Counted from the stretch's first letter, positions 32,710 through 41,864 are shown. The stretch is 64,000 nt of DNA from JAJFFW01 sp038534195 (GCA_038534195.1 JBCAXE010000002.1:1-64000), one strand, 5' to 3'. Notes: a model not told the origin generated them from the sequence alone. Made by a program: numbers and translations.

Positions 32710-33825
32710 CTAAAGACAAGCATAAACGGCGTCGATCAAGCGCAAAGCGCGCGGATCGCCGACAAGATGCGGCGACATTTTATTCATCACATAGGCAAGC
32801 GTCATGCGATGGGCCGGATCGAACACGACGCAGGAGCCGCCGAAACCGGCGTGACCGAACGCTGTTTCGCTTGGGCCGAAATGACCGGCGGTGTTGCGCA
32901 TGACGCCCGCGGCCCAGGTGAGGTCAAAGGGCAGGACCAGGTCAGATCCGTTAATCCGGTCGCGCAAAGCCGCCTCTTTCGTCGCGGCGTCGAGGGGGGC
33001 GTCGTCGGTCACAAAGGGCGTTAGGAAGCGCGCCAGGGAGCTTGCGTCCGCATGCATATTGGAGGCGGGCATTTCCGCGGCGAGCCAGGCTTCCCGTGAG
33101 ACACGCGCCGGCGCGGACCATGGCTTCAGGAACGCCGCTTCCTTATAGGCGTTCATCTGGCCGAGGTCAGGCGCACGCGGCGGCTTCGGCATTTGCGCCG
33201 TACGCGCTGCTTCAAGGCTACCCATTCCGCAAAAAATCTGAACGCCGGCTTGGTCGCGATGGTCGCTGAGAAGCGCGCCCACAGTCTTGCCGGTGACCCG
33301 GCGCAAAAGCTCGCCTGCAATAAATCCATAGGTCTGCGGATGATATCCCGACGCCGTGGCGGGTTCCCAAAGAGGCGCCATGGCGGCGAGCCGCGCGCAA
33401 ATGAGATCCCAATTGAGCCATTCGGCGGGATCCATTTGTTCAGGAAATCCGCAAAGGCCCGCCTGATGGGAAAGCGCTTCGCCGACAGTCACATGCTCTT
33501 TGCCGGCGGCGGCGAATTCAGGCCAGTATTGAGCCACCGGCGCCTCATAATCGATCGCGCCGCGCGCCGCTTCGAATGCGATCAAGAGAGCGCAGACGGC
33601 CTTTCCGGTGGAATAAACGCACGCAAGCGTTTCTTCAGACCACGCTTGTTCCCGCTTCCGATTGGTATGACCCCCGCGCAGATCGACGACCAGATCGCCG
33701 TCGACGCACACAGCGAAGCACGCGCCAAGATCGTCGCCATTTTCGAAATTTGCCGCGAAGGCGGCGCGCACCGGCGCAAAGCGCTGATCCGTTTCGCCGC
33801 TTATGGGAATGTCGTCCGCGGCCAT
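32710..33825 (-). CDS. Serine hydrolase of the class C beta-lactamase / esterase family
   Basis: A 371-residue serine hydrolase. Active-site SxxK is in CVYSTGKAVCALL; the Tyr-containing SGYHPQTYGFIAGELLRRVTG gives the YxN-like second motif, and the C-terminal FGHAGFGGS corresponds to the third (HxG) motif. Most close relatives are carboxylesterases or D-aminopeptidases, not true beta-lactamases. I start at ATG 33825, supported by GGAGAG immediately upstream; an upstream frame open to 34047 overlaps the next gene antisense-like and looks non-coding. Confidence 0.83.
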   Translation of the reverse strand: MAADDIPISGETDQRFAPVRAAFAANFENGDDLGACFAVCVDGDLVVDLRGGHTNRKREQAWSEETLACVYSTGKAVCALLIAFEAARGAIDYEAPVAQYWPEFAAAGKEHVTVGEALSHQAGLCGFPEQMDPAEWLNWDLICARLAAMAPLWEPATASGYHPQTYGFIAGELLRRVTGKTVGALLSDHRDQAGVQIFCGMGSLEAARTAQMPKPPRAPDLGQMNAYKEAAFLKPWSAPARVSREAWLAAEMPASNMHADASSLARFLTPFVTDDAPLDAATKEAALRDRINGSDLVLPFDLTWAAGVMRNTAGHFGPSETAFGHAGFGGSCVVFDPAHRMTLAYVMNKMSPHLVGDPRALRLIDAVYACL

Positions 33826-33832
33826 CTCTCCG

Positions 33833-34159
33833 TTAACGCGTGATCTGTTCCAGCGCGCATGAAATGCCGGCGCGCGCAACGCCCGCCGCCGCGCTTGGGT
33901 CGTCAATGGACAAGAGCGCGTCCAGCGCCTGGCCCGGCGTGTCGGAGCGGTCAAGACCGTCGAGGAAGTCGGCGACAGCATTGAGCTCGCGCCGATCCAG
34001 CTTGTCCGCCATCTCGCTGGCGAGGCAACCGGCAGTGGACGCATCAACGCCCACTTTCACGAGCCGCTGCTCAATGCGGCCGCGCGGGCCCGCAGTGGCG
34101 CAGGCGCTTGCGAAAATCAGCAAACCGATCCCGGCCGCTTTCAACGGTTTTTTCAACAT
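33833..34159 (-). CDS. Small predicted lipoprotein
   Basis: A 108-residue protein with an N-terminal signal and lipobox FASAC at about residue 20. The mature part contains two cysteines (GCLASEMADKL and GISCALEQ) and is helical. No family is recognised. It lies seven bases upstream of the serine hydrolase start on the same strand, likely an operon. A plus-strand frame over the same bases is a shadow. Confidence 0.65.
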   Translation of the reverse strand: MLKKPLKAAGIGLLIFASACATAGPRGRIEQRLVKVGVDASTAGCLASEMADKLDRRELNAVADFLDGLDRSDTPGQALDALLSIDDPSAAAGVARAGISCALEQITR

Positions 34160-34194
34160 TCTCTAATCCCTTCTGTCGCCCCGTCCTATTCCCG

Positions 34195-34836
34195 TTAGCG
34201 ACGCGCGCCCATATTATCAAGCCGCCAGCAAAGCGCCTCCAGGCGGTCCTGCCCGAAATACGCATCCTCATCGTCAAGCACCATCAGCGGCACGCCCCAA
34301 TGATGCTTCATCTGCTCCGCTTCATTTTCTGCAATGCGCGCTTTCACGGCGTCAGCGTTCTCAGCGCGCCACTGGTCGAGCGCCGCGAGGTCGAGACCGG
34401 CCTCGCGCGCCGCCTCCGCCAGATGGTCTCCCTCATGCCACGCCTCGACGCCGCCCCACACCCGTCGCGAGGCGGCGGCGGCGAACTCAAGCCCCTTGCC
34501 CGCCTCACAAGCGGCGACGCCCAGCGACATTAATAGCTCGATATGAGGCTGGTCCGGAGCCACCTCGCCTGTCGCCATATCCATGATAATCGGATCAGGG
34601 TTCGGCAGTGTGATAGGACGCCCGATACGCGCGCCTTCGCGCACCATGTCTTTCATGAGATAAGGTAAAAACTGCGGGCGAGCACGCTTAAAGAAGCCGT
34701 CTTCGCGCAACGCGAGCGGCCGCACCACGCGAAAATCAACATCAACGGCGTAATCGTTCCTTATGGAAATTAATCGATCGGTCGCCAGGTATGAATACGG
34801 ACTGCGGTAAGACCAGTAAATGTCGAGTTTCGTCAT
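34195..34836 (-). CDS. DsbA-like 2-hydroxychromene-2-carboxylate isomerase family protein
   Basis: A 213-residue kappa-class GST/HCCA-isomerase fold. The glutathione-site serine is in IYWSYRSPYSYLATDRL; WGVPLMVLDDEDAYFGQDRLEAL is the diagnostic C-terminal cis-proline segment. Such enzymes isomerise hydroxychromene carboxylates in aromatic catabolism or act as glutathione transferases; the role here is open. It starts one base from the scoB stop and may be co-transcribed. Confidence 0.82.
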   Translation of the reverse strand: MTKLDIYWSYRSPYSYLATDRLISIRNDYAVDVDFRVVRPLALREDGFFKRARPQFLPYLMKDMVREGARIGRPITLPNPDPIIMDMATGEVAPDQPHIELLMSLGVAACEAGKGLEFAAAASRRVWGGVEAWHEGDHLAEAAREAGLDLAALDQWRAENADAVKARIAENEAEQMKHHWGVPLMVLDDEDAYFGQDRLEALCWRLDNMGARR

Positions 34837-35475
34837 CTAAACAGCAACCGCGAAATCAGCTTCGGTTTTGTCTCTGATCTCGTCGATAGACACCGACGGC
34901 GCAAGTTCGGTGAGCGTCATTCCCTTGCCGCGCTCGACGGAGAAGACGCCGTAATTGGTGATCACCATATCGACAACCTGCTGGCCTGTGAGCGGCAACG
35001 AACATTCATGCAACAGTTTCGGCGCGCCGCTTTTGGAGGCGTGGTCCATGACGACAACGACGCGCTTGACACCTGCCACGAGATCCATCGCCCCGCCCAT
35101 CCCCTTCACCATCTTGCCGGGGATCATCCAGTTTGCGAGATCGCCTTTCTCGGAAACTTCCATGGCGCCGAGGATCGAAAGGTCGATATGCCCCCCACGG
35201 ATCATCCCAAAACTATCGGCGGAAGAGAAATACGAGGTGCGCCGCAGCTCCGTAATCGTCTGCTTGCCGGCGTTGATTAGGTCTGGGTCAACTTCATCTT
35301 CATAAGGAAACGGCCCCATACCGAGCATGCCGTTTTCCGACTGCAGCGTTACATCAACGCCTTCCGGAATATAGTTCGCCACAAGCGTCGGGATACCAAT
35401 CCCGAGATTAACATAGAAGCCGTCCTGCAGCTCCTTGGCGGCCCGTTCGGCCATTTGATTGCGATCCCAGGGCAT
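34837..35475 (-). CDS. scoB: 3-oxoacid CoA-transferase subunit B
   Basis: Beta subunit of succinyl-CoA:3-ketoacid CoA transferase. The catalytic glutamate is in LQSENGMLGMGPFP, with GIPTLVANYIPEGVDV before it and GGHIDLSILGAMEVS, VKGMGGAMDLVAG after. With ScoA it moves CoA from succinyl-CoA to acetoacetate in ketone-body or polyhydroxybutyrate use. It begins three bases after scoA ends. Confidence 0.93.
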   Translation of the reverse strand: MPWDRNQMAERAAKELQDGFYVNLGIGIPTLVANYIPEGVDVTLQSENGMLGMGPFPYEDEVDPDLINAGKQTITELRRTSYFSSADSFGMIRGGHIDLSILGAMEVSEKGDLANWMIPGKMVKGMGGAMDLVAGVKRVVVVMDHASKSGAPKLLHECSLPLTGQQVVDMVITNYGVFSVERGKGMTLTELAPSVSIDEIRDKTEADFAVAV

Positions 35476-35478
35476 GGG

Positions 35479-36177
35479 CTAGCTCCTTTCCCGAACGGTG
35501 CGTTGTTCGATCCGCTTTTCGTGATCGCCCTGAATGAGGCGCTGCACGAAGATGCCGGGCGTGTGAATATTGTCCGCGTCCAGCGCGCCGAGCTCGACGA
35601 TCTCTTCCACTTCCGCGACGGTGACTTTACCGGCCGTCGCCATCATCGGATTAAAATTGCGCGCGGTCTTTCGGTAGATCAGGTTTCCTTGCGGGTCGGC
35701 CTTCCAGGCTTTCACGATTGACAAGTCGGCCACCAGCCCGGTTTCGAGAATATAAGTCTCGCCGTTGAATTCCTTGTGCTCTTTGCCTTCGGCGATCAGC
35801 GTTCCGACGCCTGTCTTGGTGTAAAATCCCGGGACGCCGGCGCCGCCGGCGCGGCAGCGTTCGGCCAGCGTGCCCTGGGGATTGAATTCAAGTTCCAGCT
35901 CGCCCGCGAGATATTGGCGTTCGAATTCTTTGTTCTCGCCCACATAAGACGAGATCATCTTTTTTATCTGGCGCGTCTGCAGGAGTTGCCCGAGGCCGAA
36001 ATCGTCAACGCCCGCATTGTTCGAAATCACGGTGATGTCTTTAACGCCCGTGTCGCGCAAGGCGGCGATGAGGTTTTCCGGAATGCCGCACAAACCGAAA
36101 CCGCCGGCCATCACGGTCATCCCGTCAAAGACCACGCCTTCCAGCGCCGCGACAGCGTCCTTATAGAGTTTGTCCAT
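35479..36177 (-). CDS. scoA: 3-oxoacid CoA-transferase subunit A
   Basis: Alpha subunit, 232 residues. Seen: DGMTVMAGGFGLCGIPENLIAAL (the glycine-rich CoA-binding loop), ITVISNNAGVDDFGLGQLL, and GNLIYRKTARNFNPMMATAGKVT. Together with scoB it forms the heterotetrameric cytosolic enzyme. The order A-B on one strand with tight spacing is usual. Confidence 0.93.
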   Translation of the reverse strand: MDKLYKDAVAALEGVVFDGMTVMAGGFGLCGIPENLIAALRDTGVKDITVISNNAGVDDFGLGQLLQTRQIKKMISSYVGENKEFERQYLAGELELEFNPQGTLAERCRAGGAGVPGFYTKTGVGTLIAEGKEHKEFNGETYILETGLVADLSIVKAWKADPQGNLIYRKTARNFNPMMATAGKVTVAEVEEIVELGALDADNIHTPGIFVQRLIQGDHEKRIEQRTVRERS

Positions 36178-36239
36178 GGCTGTTCCTCCGCGTCTTTATG
36201 AGGTGATTTAGGGCAATCGCGCGCGCTGGTCCACGCCCG

Positions 36240-37103
36240 TTATTGTTTGATCCGCCACGCCGTCACGGTACCGGGATTCCAGTTGGGAACGATTATCGTA
36301 TCGCCATAGACCGTGAGATCGTTCTGGAGAATTTCTTCCGCACGGGTGTCTTGCAGCTTGGCGACCACACCATCGGCGCTCACGTGAAAAATGTCGCCGC
36401 GCCAGGCGGACACCATATATCCCCCGCCCTCAACAAGACCGATCCCGTCAGCGTCGATCATGCCCGTGGCGATGGTCGTCAACATGCCCGTCTCGTCAGC
36501 GGCGAAAAGACTGCCTGTGGACATGGTCGAAATCAGGAGGCGGTCGCCGTCGCCAAGAAGACCGTTTACGCCTGCGATCATCTCTTCGCTTTCAAGCCAG
36601 ACCTCAACCGCGTCGCCGTCTACAGAATAAATGCGGGCGGTGCGCGAATCAGAAACCATGATGTTGTCGCGCCAAACCGTCACGTCATTCAAAAACACCG
36701 CGCCGTCAACGACGATATCGCCGAGGTTTTCACCAGTCGCAACATCATACCGGCGTATACGGTCTATATCGGCCACATAGAGCGTGCCGTCATGAGCGGT
36801 CATCCCCTTCGGCGCGTCGAGGCCGTCGGCCCATTTTTCATTGAGGATTTCGCCTTCCGTGGAGAGGATCGAAATCCATCCTTCACCGTCGGCGTCAGCG
36901 CTGTCGCCAGCGACGTTTGAAATAAAGTAGTTCCCGTCGGGAGTAAGCGCGACCCCTTCCGGATCGGTGAAGCCATCAGCAACCCATAATTTTTCAATGG
37001 AGACAGAGGCTCCGTCGGACGCCGTTTCCGCGGCCTCTTCGATCGGCTCGGCGGCGCAGGCGTTAGTTACCGTAGCGGCGGCGAATGCGAGGAAAAAGCG
37101 CAT
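36240..37103 (-). CDS. SMP-30/gluconolactonase-like beta-propeller lipoprotein
   Basis: A 287-residue exported protein. The signal peptide ends in lipobox TNAC near residue 15, predicting lipidation. The mature part repeats propeller blades (GVALTPDGNYFISNVAG, GMTAHDGTLYVADIDRIRRYDVATGE, DVTVWRDNIMVSDSRTARIY) like SMP-30/NHL-type proteins. The substrate is unknown. ATG 37103 is chosen because it places the signal peptide at the start; an upstream ATG at 37151 would not. Confidence 0.78.
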   Translation of the reverse strand: MRFFLAFAAATVTNACAAEPIEEAAETASDGASVSIEKLWVADGFTDPEGVALTPDGNYFISNVAGDSADADGEGWISILSTEGEILNEKWADGLDAPKGMTAHDGTLYVADIDRIRRYDVATGENLGDIVVDGAVFLNDVTVWRDNIMVSDSRTARIYSVDGDAVEVWLESEEMIAGVNGLLGDGDRLLISTMSTGSLFAADETGMLTTIATGMIDADGIGLVEGGGYMVSAWRGDIFHVSADGVVAKLQDTRAEEILQNDLTVYGDTIIVPNWNPGTVTAWRIKQ

Positions 37104-37202
37104 AACAAAACCTCTTTGCGGTTGGCGATTGCGAACCGCAAAGTCGCACATGCGCTATCAGAGGACAATCTTTTCCGGGTCGCCCCAAATGTTGGGGAGC
37201 GC

Positions 37203-37988
37203 TCAGGCGGCGCGACGTGAGCGCGCGTGACGGCTGACGACCGTCACCGGGTTTTCCGGCGCCGGGTCGCCCTTCAACAGCCGCATGCCCTTGGCGAAAA
37301 GTTTCGCCGCCTCCCAGTGGATGCCCATGATAATTTTCACGGTCATGAGCGGATACGCAAAGAATGCGCGCAAAAGCGTTTGATCGGTGACGGGCTCACG
37401 CCGACCCACAAAAGCAGCATTCAGAATTGGCCCCGCTTCATCCACTTCGCGGATCACCACGGAAAGACTTTCACCGGGCCTGTTCAGCCTGAAATGATAG
37501 CGCATATCCATCCCCATGAAAGGCGACACATGCAACAGCTTTTGCGCTTCCTGTCGAATGATCGGGGCGTCGTCTTCCACGGCGATAAGATACGTATGAC
37601 GGTCGCCGAATGTGTTGCTCACCTCATAAAGGATAGCGGCGAGGTCGCCGCCGGCATTATGGCAATAATAGACGGACAACGGATTAAACGCATAACCGAG
37701 AATGCGCGGGTAACACAAAAGATCGATGCGTCCGTCAGCATCGATCCCAGCTTCCGTGAGAACGCTGCGAATATAACGTGCAAGATCACGCGGGGCCCCA
37801 TCGCCATAGTCGCGGTCATGAAATGAGAAGAGGTTAAACTTGTTGCGCGAGAAGAATTTCAATCGCTCATCCAACGCATCGAGCGCATCGAGATCAACCA
37901 TCAAAGAGAAAACGCGATAGTCGAGGCGATGGTCGACCGGCTTCAATCGCCGGTGGGTGACCCGCCCCTTGTAAAGACTGGCTGTCAT
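37203..37988 (-). CDS. DUF1365-family protein
   Basis: A 261-residue protein of DUF1365, conserved next to FAD-dependent oxidoreductases and cyclopropane fatty-acid synthases. Seen: YKGRVTHRRLKPVDHRLDYRVFSLMVDLD, LLCYPRILGYAFNPLSVYYCHNAGG, and HVSPFMGMDMRYHFRLNRPGE. Function unknown; association with lipid modification comes from gene neighbourhoods in other bacteria. The ATG overlaps the preceding gene's stop (ATGA at 37985-37988). Confidence 0.88.
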   Translation of the reverse strand: MTASLYKGRVTHRRLKPVDHRLDYRVFSLMVDLDALDALDERLKFFSRNKFNLFSFHDRDYGDGAPRDLARYIRSVLTEAGIDADGRIDLLCYPRILGYAFNPLSVYYCHNAGGDLAAILYEVSNTFGDRHTYLIAVEDDAPIIRQEAQKLLHVSPFMGMDMRYHFRLNRPGESLSVVIREVDEAGPILNAAFVGRREPVTDQTLLRAFFAYPLMTVKIIMGIHWEAAKLFAKGMRLLKGDPAPENPVTVVSRHARSRRAA

Positions 37989-39334
37989 TCCGCCGCCATC
38001 AACGGCCGCGCGGCGGGCAGATGAATACGTGCGGACTCGTTCTCCACCATCCACGGCCGGCGAACGCCGCCCAACGCCTCAGCGACAGCGAGACCAGATT
38101 GAAGGCCGTCCTCGTGGAACCCTTGACCGAAATGCGCCCCGCAGTACCAGACGCCGCCACGCCCCTGCAGCGACCATAAACGCTCTTGTGCTTCGCCGGC
38201 GGCGATATTGAACATCGGATGTTCGTAATCAAAGTCGGCGACGATCAGATCGTCACGGATCGGCGTTTGCGGATTAAGCGTCACGAAAATATCGCGCTCG
38301 CAGTCAAGATTCTGCAATCGGTTCATCCAATAGCTTATCGCTGCGCCATTGTTCCCGCCAATATAGTTCCAGCTCGCCCACGCGCGGCGGCGAACCGGCA
38401 TCTGGCCGGCGTCAAAATGCAAGTACGCCCTGTTCGACTGATACCGGAAAGCGCCAAGAATCGCGCGTTCGTCTGCATCCGGATCATCGAGTATTTGCAA
38501 CGCCGTATCGCCATGCGTCGCGATAACCACCTGATCGTAATGGTCATGTTGGCCGTTCGCCTCAACCACAGTGACGCCGCCGCTTGACCTGATCACTCGG
38601 CGCACGGGCGTGCGCAATCGCACGTTACCCGAAAATGACGCCGAGATCTTCTCCACATAGGTCCGCGACCCGCCGCGAACCGTGTGCCAGATGGGCAGGT
38701 TCAAGACCTGTAACAGGCCATGATTGTCAAAGAATTTGAAAAAGGAGAGCGCGGGGTAGTCCAGAATATCATGGGAAGGAGTCGACCAGATCGCCGAAGC
38801 CATGGGCTCCAGGAAGTCACGCACGAAAGCGTCGCCGTAGCGCCGCTCCATGACGAAGTCGCGCAAGGAAAATGCAGATCCTTCCCCTTCCTTAATGAGG
38901 CGTTTGGCTTCACGGTGAAACCGCGAAATGTCCTTCAGCATGTTCCAAAAAGACGGCGAGACCGCGTTGGCGCGGTTTGCGAAGACCGACGACAAGGTCT
39001 GACCGGAATATTCCATGGCGCCGCCGCGCATGGAGGCGGCGAATGACATGCACGATTCTTCTGTGGCGACGCCCAAATGGTCGAACAGAGCGGTCAGGTT
39101 CGGATAGTTCGGCTTGTTGAAAACAATAAAGCCGGCGTCCACCGGGACCGTCTCGCCGCCCACCGGAACATCAATGGTATTGGCGTGGCCGCCGAGATAC
39201 CCGTTCACCTCATAGACGGTGACCTGATGCGCTCTCGACGCGAGCCAAGCGGCGGATAGCCCTGATATGCCGGAACCAATAATCGCCACCTTTTGAGCGG
39301 CTTGAGGGCGCGTTTCACCAGCATCGAATGCCAT
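37985..39334 (-). CDS. FAD-dependent amine-oxidase-like oxidoreductase
   Basis: A 449-residue flavoprotein. The FAD-binding motif KVAIIGSGISGLSAAWLASRAHQVTVYE and the FAD-domain segment GGHANTIDVPVGGETVPVDAGFIVF are followed by a C-terminal YCGAHFGQGFHEDGLQSGLAVAEAL. The gene starts from a promoter facing away from the ECF sigma gene. In Rhodobacter-type loci this protein belongs to the RpoE singlet-oxygen regulon; its chemistry is unknown, likely on membrane lipids. Confidence 0.87.
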   Translation of the reverse strand: MAFDAGETRPQAAQKVAIIGSGISGLSAAWLASRAHQVTVYEVNGYLGGHANTIDVPVGGETVPVDAGFIVFNKPNYPNLTALFDHLGVATEESCMSFAASMRGGAMEYSGQTLSSVFANRANAVSPSFWNMLKDISRFHREAKRLIKEGEGSAFSLRDFVMERRYGDAFVRDFLEPMASAIWSTPSHDILDYPALSFFKFFDNHGLLQVLNLPIWHTVRGGSRTYVEKISASFSGNVRLRTPVRRVIRSSGGVTVVEANGQHDHYDQVVIATHGDTALQILDDPDADERAILGAFRYQSNRAYLHFDAGQMPVRRRAWASWNYIGGNNGAAISYWMNRLQNLDCERDIFVTLNPQTPIRDDLIVADFDYEHPMFNIAAGEAQERLWSLQGRGGVWYCGAHFGQGFHEDGLQSGLAVAEALGGVRRPWMVENESARIHLPAARPLMAAE

Positions 39335-39361
39335 AAAAAATTTCCAAAGCGTTAACGCCTA

Positions 39362-39391
39362 ACCCTACGGCCTCGGAGAAAGGACGGATCA
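39362..39391 (-). promoter_or_regulatory. Candidate ECF (RpoE-type) promoter of the FAD oxidoreductase gene
   Basis: On the minus strand TGATCC (39391-39386) is followed after 18 bases by TAGGGT (39367-39362). The FAD gene ATG is 28 bases further. This resembles the TGATC-N-TA pattern used by ChrR-controlled RpoE. Confidence 0.45.
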
Positions 39392-39447
39392 TACCAGAAT
39401 TCAACTGGAAAGGTTCCGAAACATGGCCTAAACTCTCGCTGAAAAAG

Positions 39448-39476
39448 TGATCTTTTCCCTCGCTGGCGCGTAGAAA
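39448..39476 (+). promoter_or_regulatory. Candidate ECF (RpoE-type) autoregulated promoter
   Basis: TGATC (39448-39452), an 18-base spacer, then TAGAAA (39471-39476). The expected start point falls about 39483, which excludes the ATG at 39477 and supports the ATG at 39498. The pattern agrees with RpoE/ChrR-type promoters of alphaproteobacteria. Confidence 0.55.
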
Positions 39477-39497
39477 ATGCGTAACAGCGAGGCTATA

Positions 39498-40109
39498 ATG
39501 CTCGGAGCAGCCGTACAGACCGTGAGAACGTCGCCCACGCCGCCAAAAAACGCCGGTTCTTCGGCCGAAGAAATGAATGGTTTCTTGGCGCGTGTGGCGA
39601 TGAGCAGCGACAAACAGGCTTTCGGACAGCTTTACGCGTTCTTCGGACCGCGGGTTAAGGGCTATCTGATGAAAATCGGCGTCGCCGCCGAACAGGCTGA
39701 AGACCTCACACAGGAAACCATGCTGAAGGTCTGGCGTAAAGCCGGGCTTTTCGATCCAAAGAAAGCCTCCGCCTCCACCTGGATTTTTACGATTGCGCGC
39801 AACCAGCGCATTGACGCCCTCCGCCGCGCCAACAAGCCGGAACTGAGCGCCGACGAGCCTGCCCTGATGCCCGACGAAGAGCCTCAGGCTGATGTGGTCG
39901 TCGAGCGCCAGGAGCGCGATGATCGAATCCGCGAGGCCTTTAAAGGGCTTCCGAAAAATCAGCACGACGTTGTCCATTTGCATTTTATCGAGGACGAACC
40001 GCATTCGGTGATCGCCGAACGTCTCGGCTTGCCGCTTGGAACGGTGAAGTCTCGACTGCGTCTCGCCTTTAACAAGATTAGAAAGGAACTTGGTGACCTT
40101 GATGCGTAA
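39498..40109 (+). CDS. rpoE: ECF RNA polymerase sigma factor, RpoE/ChrR type
   Basis: A 203-residue ECF sigma factor. Region 2: FGQLYAFFGPRVKGYLMKIGVAAEQAEDLTQETMLKVWRKAGLFDP with TWIFTIARNQRIDALRR; region 4: GLPKNQHDVVHLHFIEDEPHSVIAERLGLPLGTVKSRLRLAFNKIRKEL. Partner anti-sigma gene follows with an eight-base overlap. ATG 39498 has AGCGAGG upstream and agrees with the predicted promoter. By analogy to Rhodobacter it responds to singlet oxygen; the inducer here is inferred. Confidence 0.9.
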   Translation: MLGAAVQTVRTSPTPPKNAGSSAEEMNGFLARVAMSSDKQAFGQLYAFFGPRVKGYLMKIGVAAEQAEDLTQETMLKVWRKAGLFDPKKASASTWIFTIARNQRIDALRRANKPELSADEPALMPDEEPQADVVVERQERDDRIREAFKGLPKNQHDVVHLHFIEDEPHSVIAERLGLPLGTVKSRLRLAFNKIRKELGDLDA

Positions 40110-40773
40110 CAGTTCAATCAAGCATCATCCGAAATCAGAAACGCTGGCGATGTATGCGGCGGGTCATCTCGATGAAGCACGCTCGGTCGTCATCGCGACG
40201 CATCTGACGCTATGTGACGAATGCAGGACGGGCGTAAGGGATTTTGAGGCTCTCGGCGGCGCTGTTCTGGAATCGGCCGAACCGGCGGCGATGGCTGACA
40301 ATGCACTTGAAGCGTTCTGGGCCCGCGCCGATGACAATCATGTCGCGGTGATGCCGGCCTCCACACGCCCCGCCAATGATTTCAGCTTCGACGTGGCGCA
40401 GCCTCTTCAACGTTATCTAAAAGGCGGCATTGACTCCGTTGACTGGCGCGCGGTGGCGCCGGGTCTTGCGCAACATGTCTTACAAGCTGAAGGATATCGG
40501 TCCGGCGTGTTACGTCTTTTGAAGATAATGCCTGGAACGCGCATGCCGAAGCACACGCATAAAGACGGCGAATTCACCTTAATCCTGAGCGGCGCTTATG
40601 AGGATGAGATCGGCGCGTTCAAGCCGGGCGACTTCGCTGATCTCGATGATGAGAACACTCATTCGCCCATGGCTGTCGGCGACGAGCCATGCATTTGCCT
40701 GATCGCGACCAACGCGCCGCTGCAGTTCAAGTCTCTCATGGGAAAAGTCGCGCAACCTTTTATTGGGCTATAG
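40102..40773 (+). CDS. chrR: ChrR-type zinc anti-sigma factor with cupin domain
   Basis: Negative regulator that binds the ECF sigma. The N-terminal ZAS domain has HLTLCDEC (H-x3-C-x2-C), and the C-terminal cupin has the second zinc site, HTHKDGEFTLILSGAYEDE...GDFADLDDENTHSP. Length 223 matches ChrR. Start ATG 40102 is eight bases inside the sigma gene (ATGCGTAA), implying coupled translation. Ends in a strong terminator. Confidence 0.9.
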   Translation: MRNSSIKHHPKSETLAMYAAGHLDEARSVVIATHLTLCDECRTGVRDFEALGGAVLESAEPAAMADNALEAFWARADDNHVAVMPASTRPANDFSFDVAQPLQRYLKGGIDSVDWRAVAPGLAQHVLQAEGYRSGVLRLLKIMPGTRMPKHTHKDGEFTLILSGAYEDEIGAFKPGDFADLDDENTHSPMAVGDEPCICLIATNAPLQFKSLMGKVAQPFIGL

Positions 40774-40805
40774 ATCGCGCTAAATCGAGCCGGAGGCTCC
40801 TGTTG

Positions 40806-40846
40806 AAAAAGACGCTGCGTTTTTTAAACGCAGCGTCTTTTTTCGT
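40806..40846 (+). terminator. Rho-independent terminator, probably bidirectional
   Basis: AAGACGCTGCGTTT and AAACGCAGCGTCTT form a 14-bp perfect stem flanked by A-run on one side and TTTTTT on the other. It ends chrR on the plus strand and can act for terC on the minus strand, whose stop is 170 bases away. Confidence 0.92.
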
Positions 40847-41015
40847 TTAACAAGCGATACGCTTCGCCTCTGGATGAGGCGCGTATCTTGTCGAAATGCG
40901 GAGCGAAACACAGATTTAAAAGAATGGCGGCGGATGCAAGCTATCCAGTCTTGTCATCCGACACCATAAAGCCTTCCCGCTGATTAGATATGGATAGCAA
41001 ATGCGTCGCCTCAGG

Positions 41016-41864
41016 TCACTCCGTCGGAGCCGCCGCCGCAAGCGCCGCCTCGTGGGGCGCATGCTCAACCGCCCGCTGCAGCGCCAGTTTCTGGCGATAC
41101 CGGGTTTGCACAATATTGACGATGACCATCACGAAAATCACGAAATAGAATGTGGTCTTCGACATCGCTGTCACTTCAAATCCAAACAGATACATGTGCG
41201 CAAGATGGCCGCCTTCGGAAACGAGCAGAATACCCACAATGAAAAGGATGAAGAGTCCAATCACCTCATACATCCGGTTCTTGGCGATGAAGTTCGCCAC
41301 TTCATCGGCGAGCACGATCATCAAGACGCCGCCGATCAGAATAGCAAGCGCCATCACCGGAAAGACCTGCGTCAGAGCTATCGCCGAAAGCAGCGAGTCG
41401 AACGAAAAGACGAGGTTCATGGAAACGATCCAGAATATGGCGATCCCGACGGAACGTTTCGCGGTCCCCTCCACCTCTTCTAGATGGTCGATTGCGAGGA
41501 GATGCATGATCTCCTTGGTGGCCGTGTAGATGATAAATGCGCCGCCGAAGAGTGATAATATCGCGCGGAAGTTGAATTCGGTGTCGATAACGCTATGTAC
41601 GCCGGCCTCATTTAGCGCGCCGATATTGATGCTGAAGAGCGGCGCCGTGAAGCGTTCAATCAGCCCCACAACCATAAACAGAAGAACCAAGCGGAAGAAG
41701 ACCGCGAGGCCAATGCCCATGCGCCGCACGAATTGTTGGCGGTGCGGCGCGACCCGCTGGGATTCAAGAGAAATATAGAGAAGATTGTCAAAACCCAGCA
41801 CCGCCTGGAGCATGACTAGCATGCCGAGCGTGAACAGGTTTTCCAGCGTAAAAAGATCAGCCAT
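41016..41864 (-). CDS. TerC-family membrane protein
   Basis: A 282-residue inner-membrane protein with about seven hydrophobic segments. The acidic metal-site residues characteristic of TerC/Alx are in AVLGFDNLLYISL and MNLVFSFDSLLSAI. The middle HLLAIDHLEEVEG loop is cytosolic. TerC members are linked to metal (manganese) efflux at the membrane or tellurite resistance; the metal here is not predictable. The gap 41865-42117 upstream shows no gene. Confidence 0.85.
   Translation of the reverse strand: MADLFTLENLFTLGMLVMLQAVLGFDNLLYISLESQRVAPHRQQFVRRMGIGLAVFFRLVLLFMVVGLIERFTAPLFSINIGALNEAGVHSVIDTEFNFRAILSLFGGAFIIYTATKEIMHLLAIDHLEEVEGTAKRSVGIAIFWIVSMNLVFSFDSLLSAIALTQVFPVMALAILIGGVLMIVLADEVANFIAKNRMYEVIGLFILFIVGILLVSEGGHLAHMYLFGFEVTAMSKTTFYFVIFVMVIVNIVQTRYRQKLALQRAVEHAPHEAALAAAAPTE

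Noticed and set aside
33840..34166. 108-codon plus-strand frame over the small lipoprotein gene
   Set aside because: The minus-strand reading has a textbook lipobox and an adjacent operon partner; the plus-strand one has neither.
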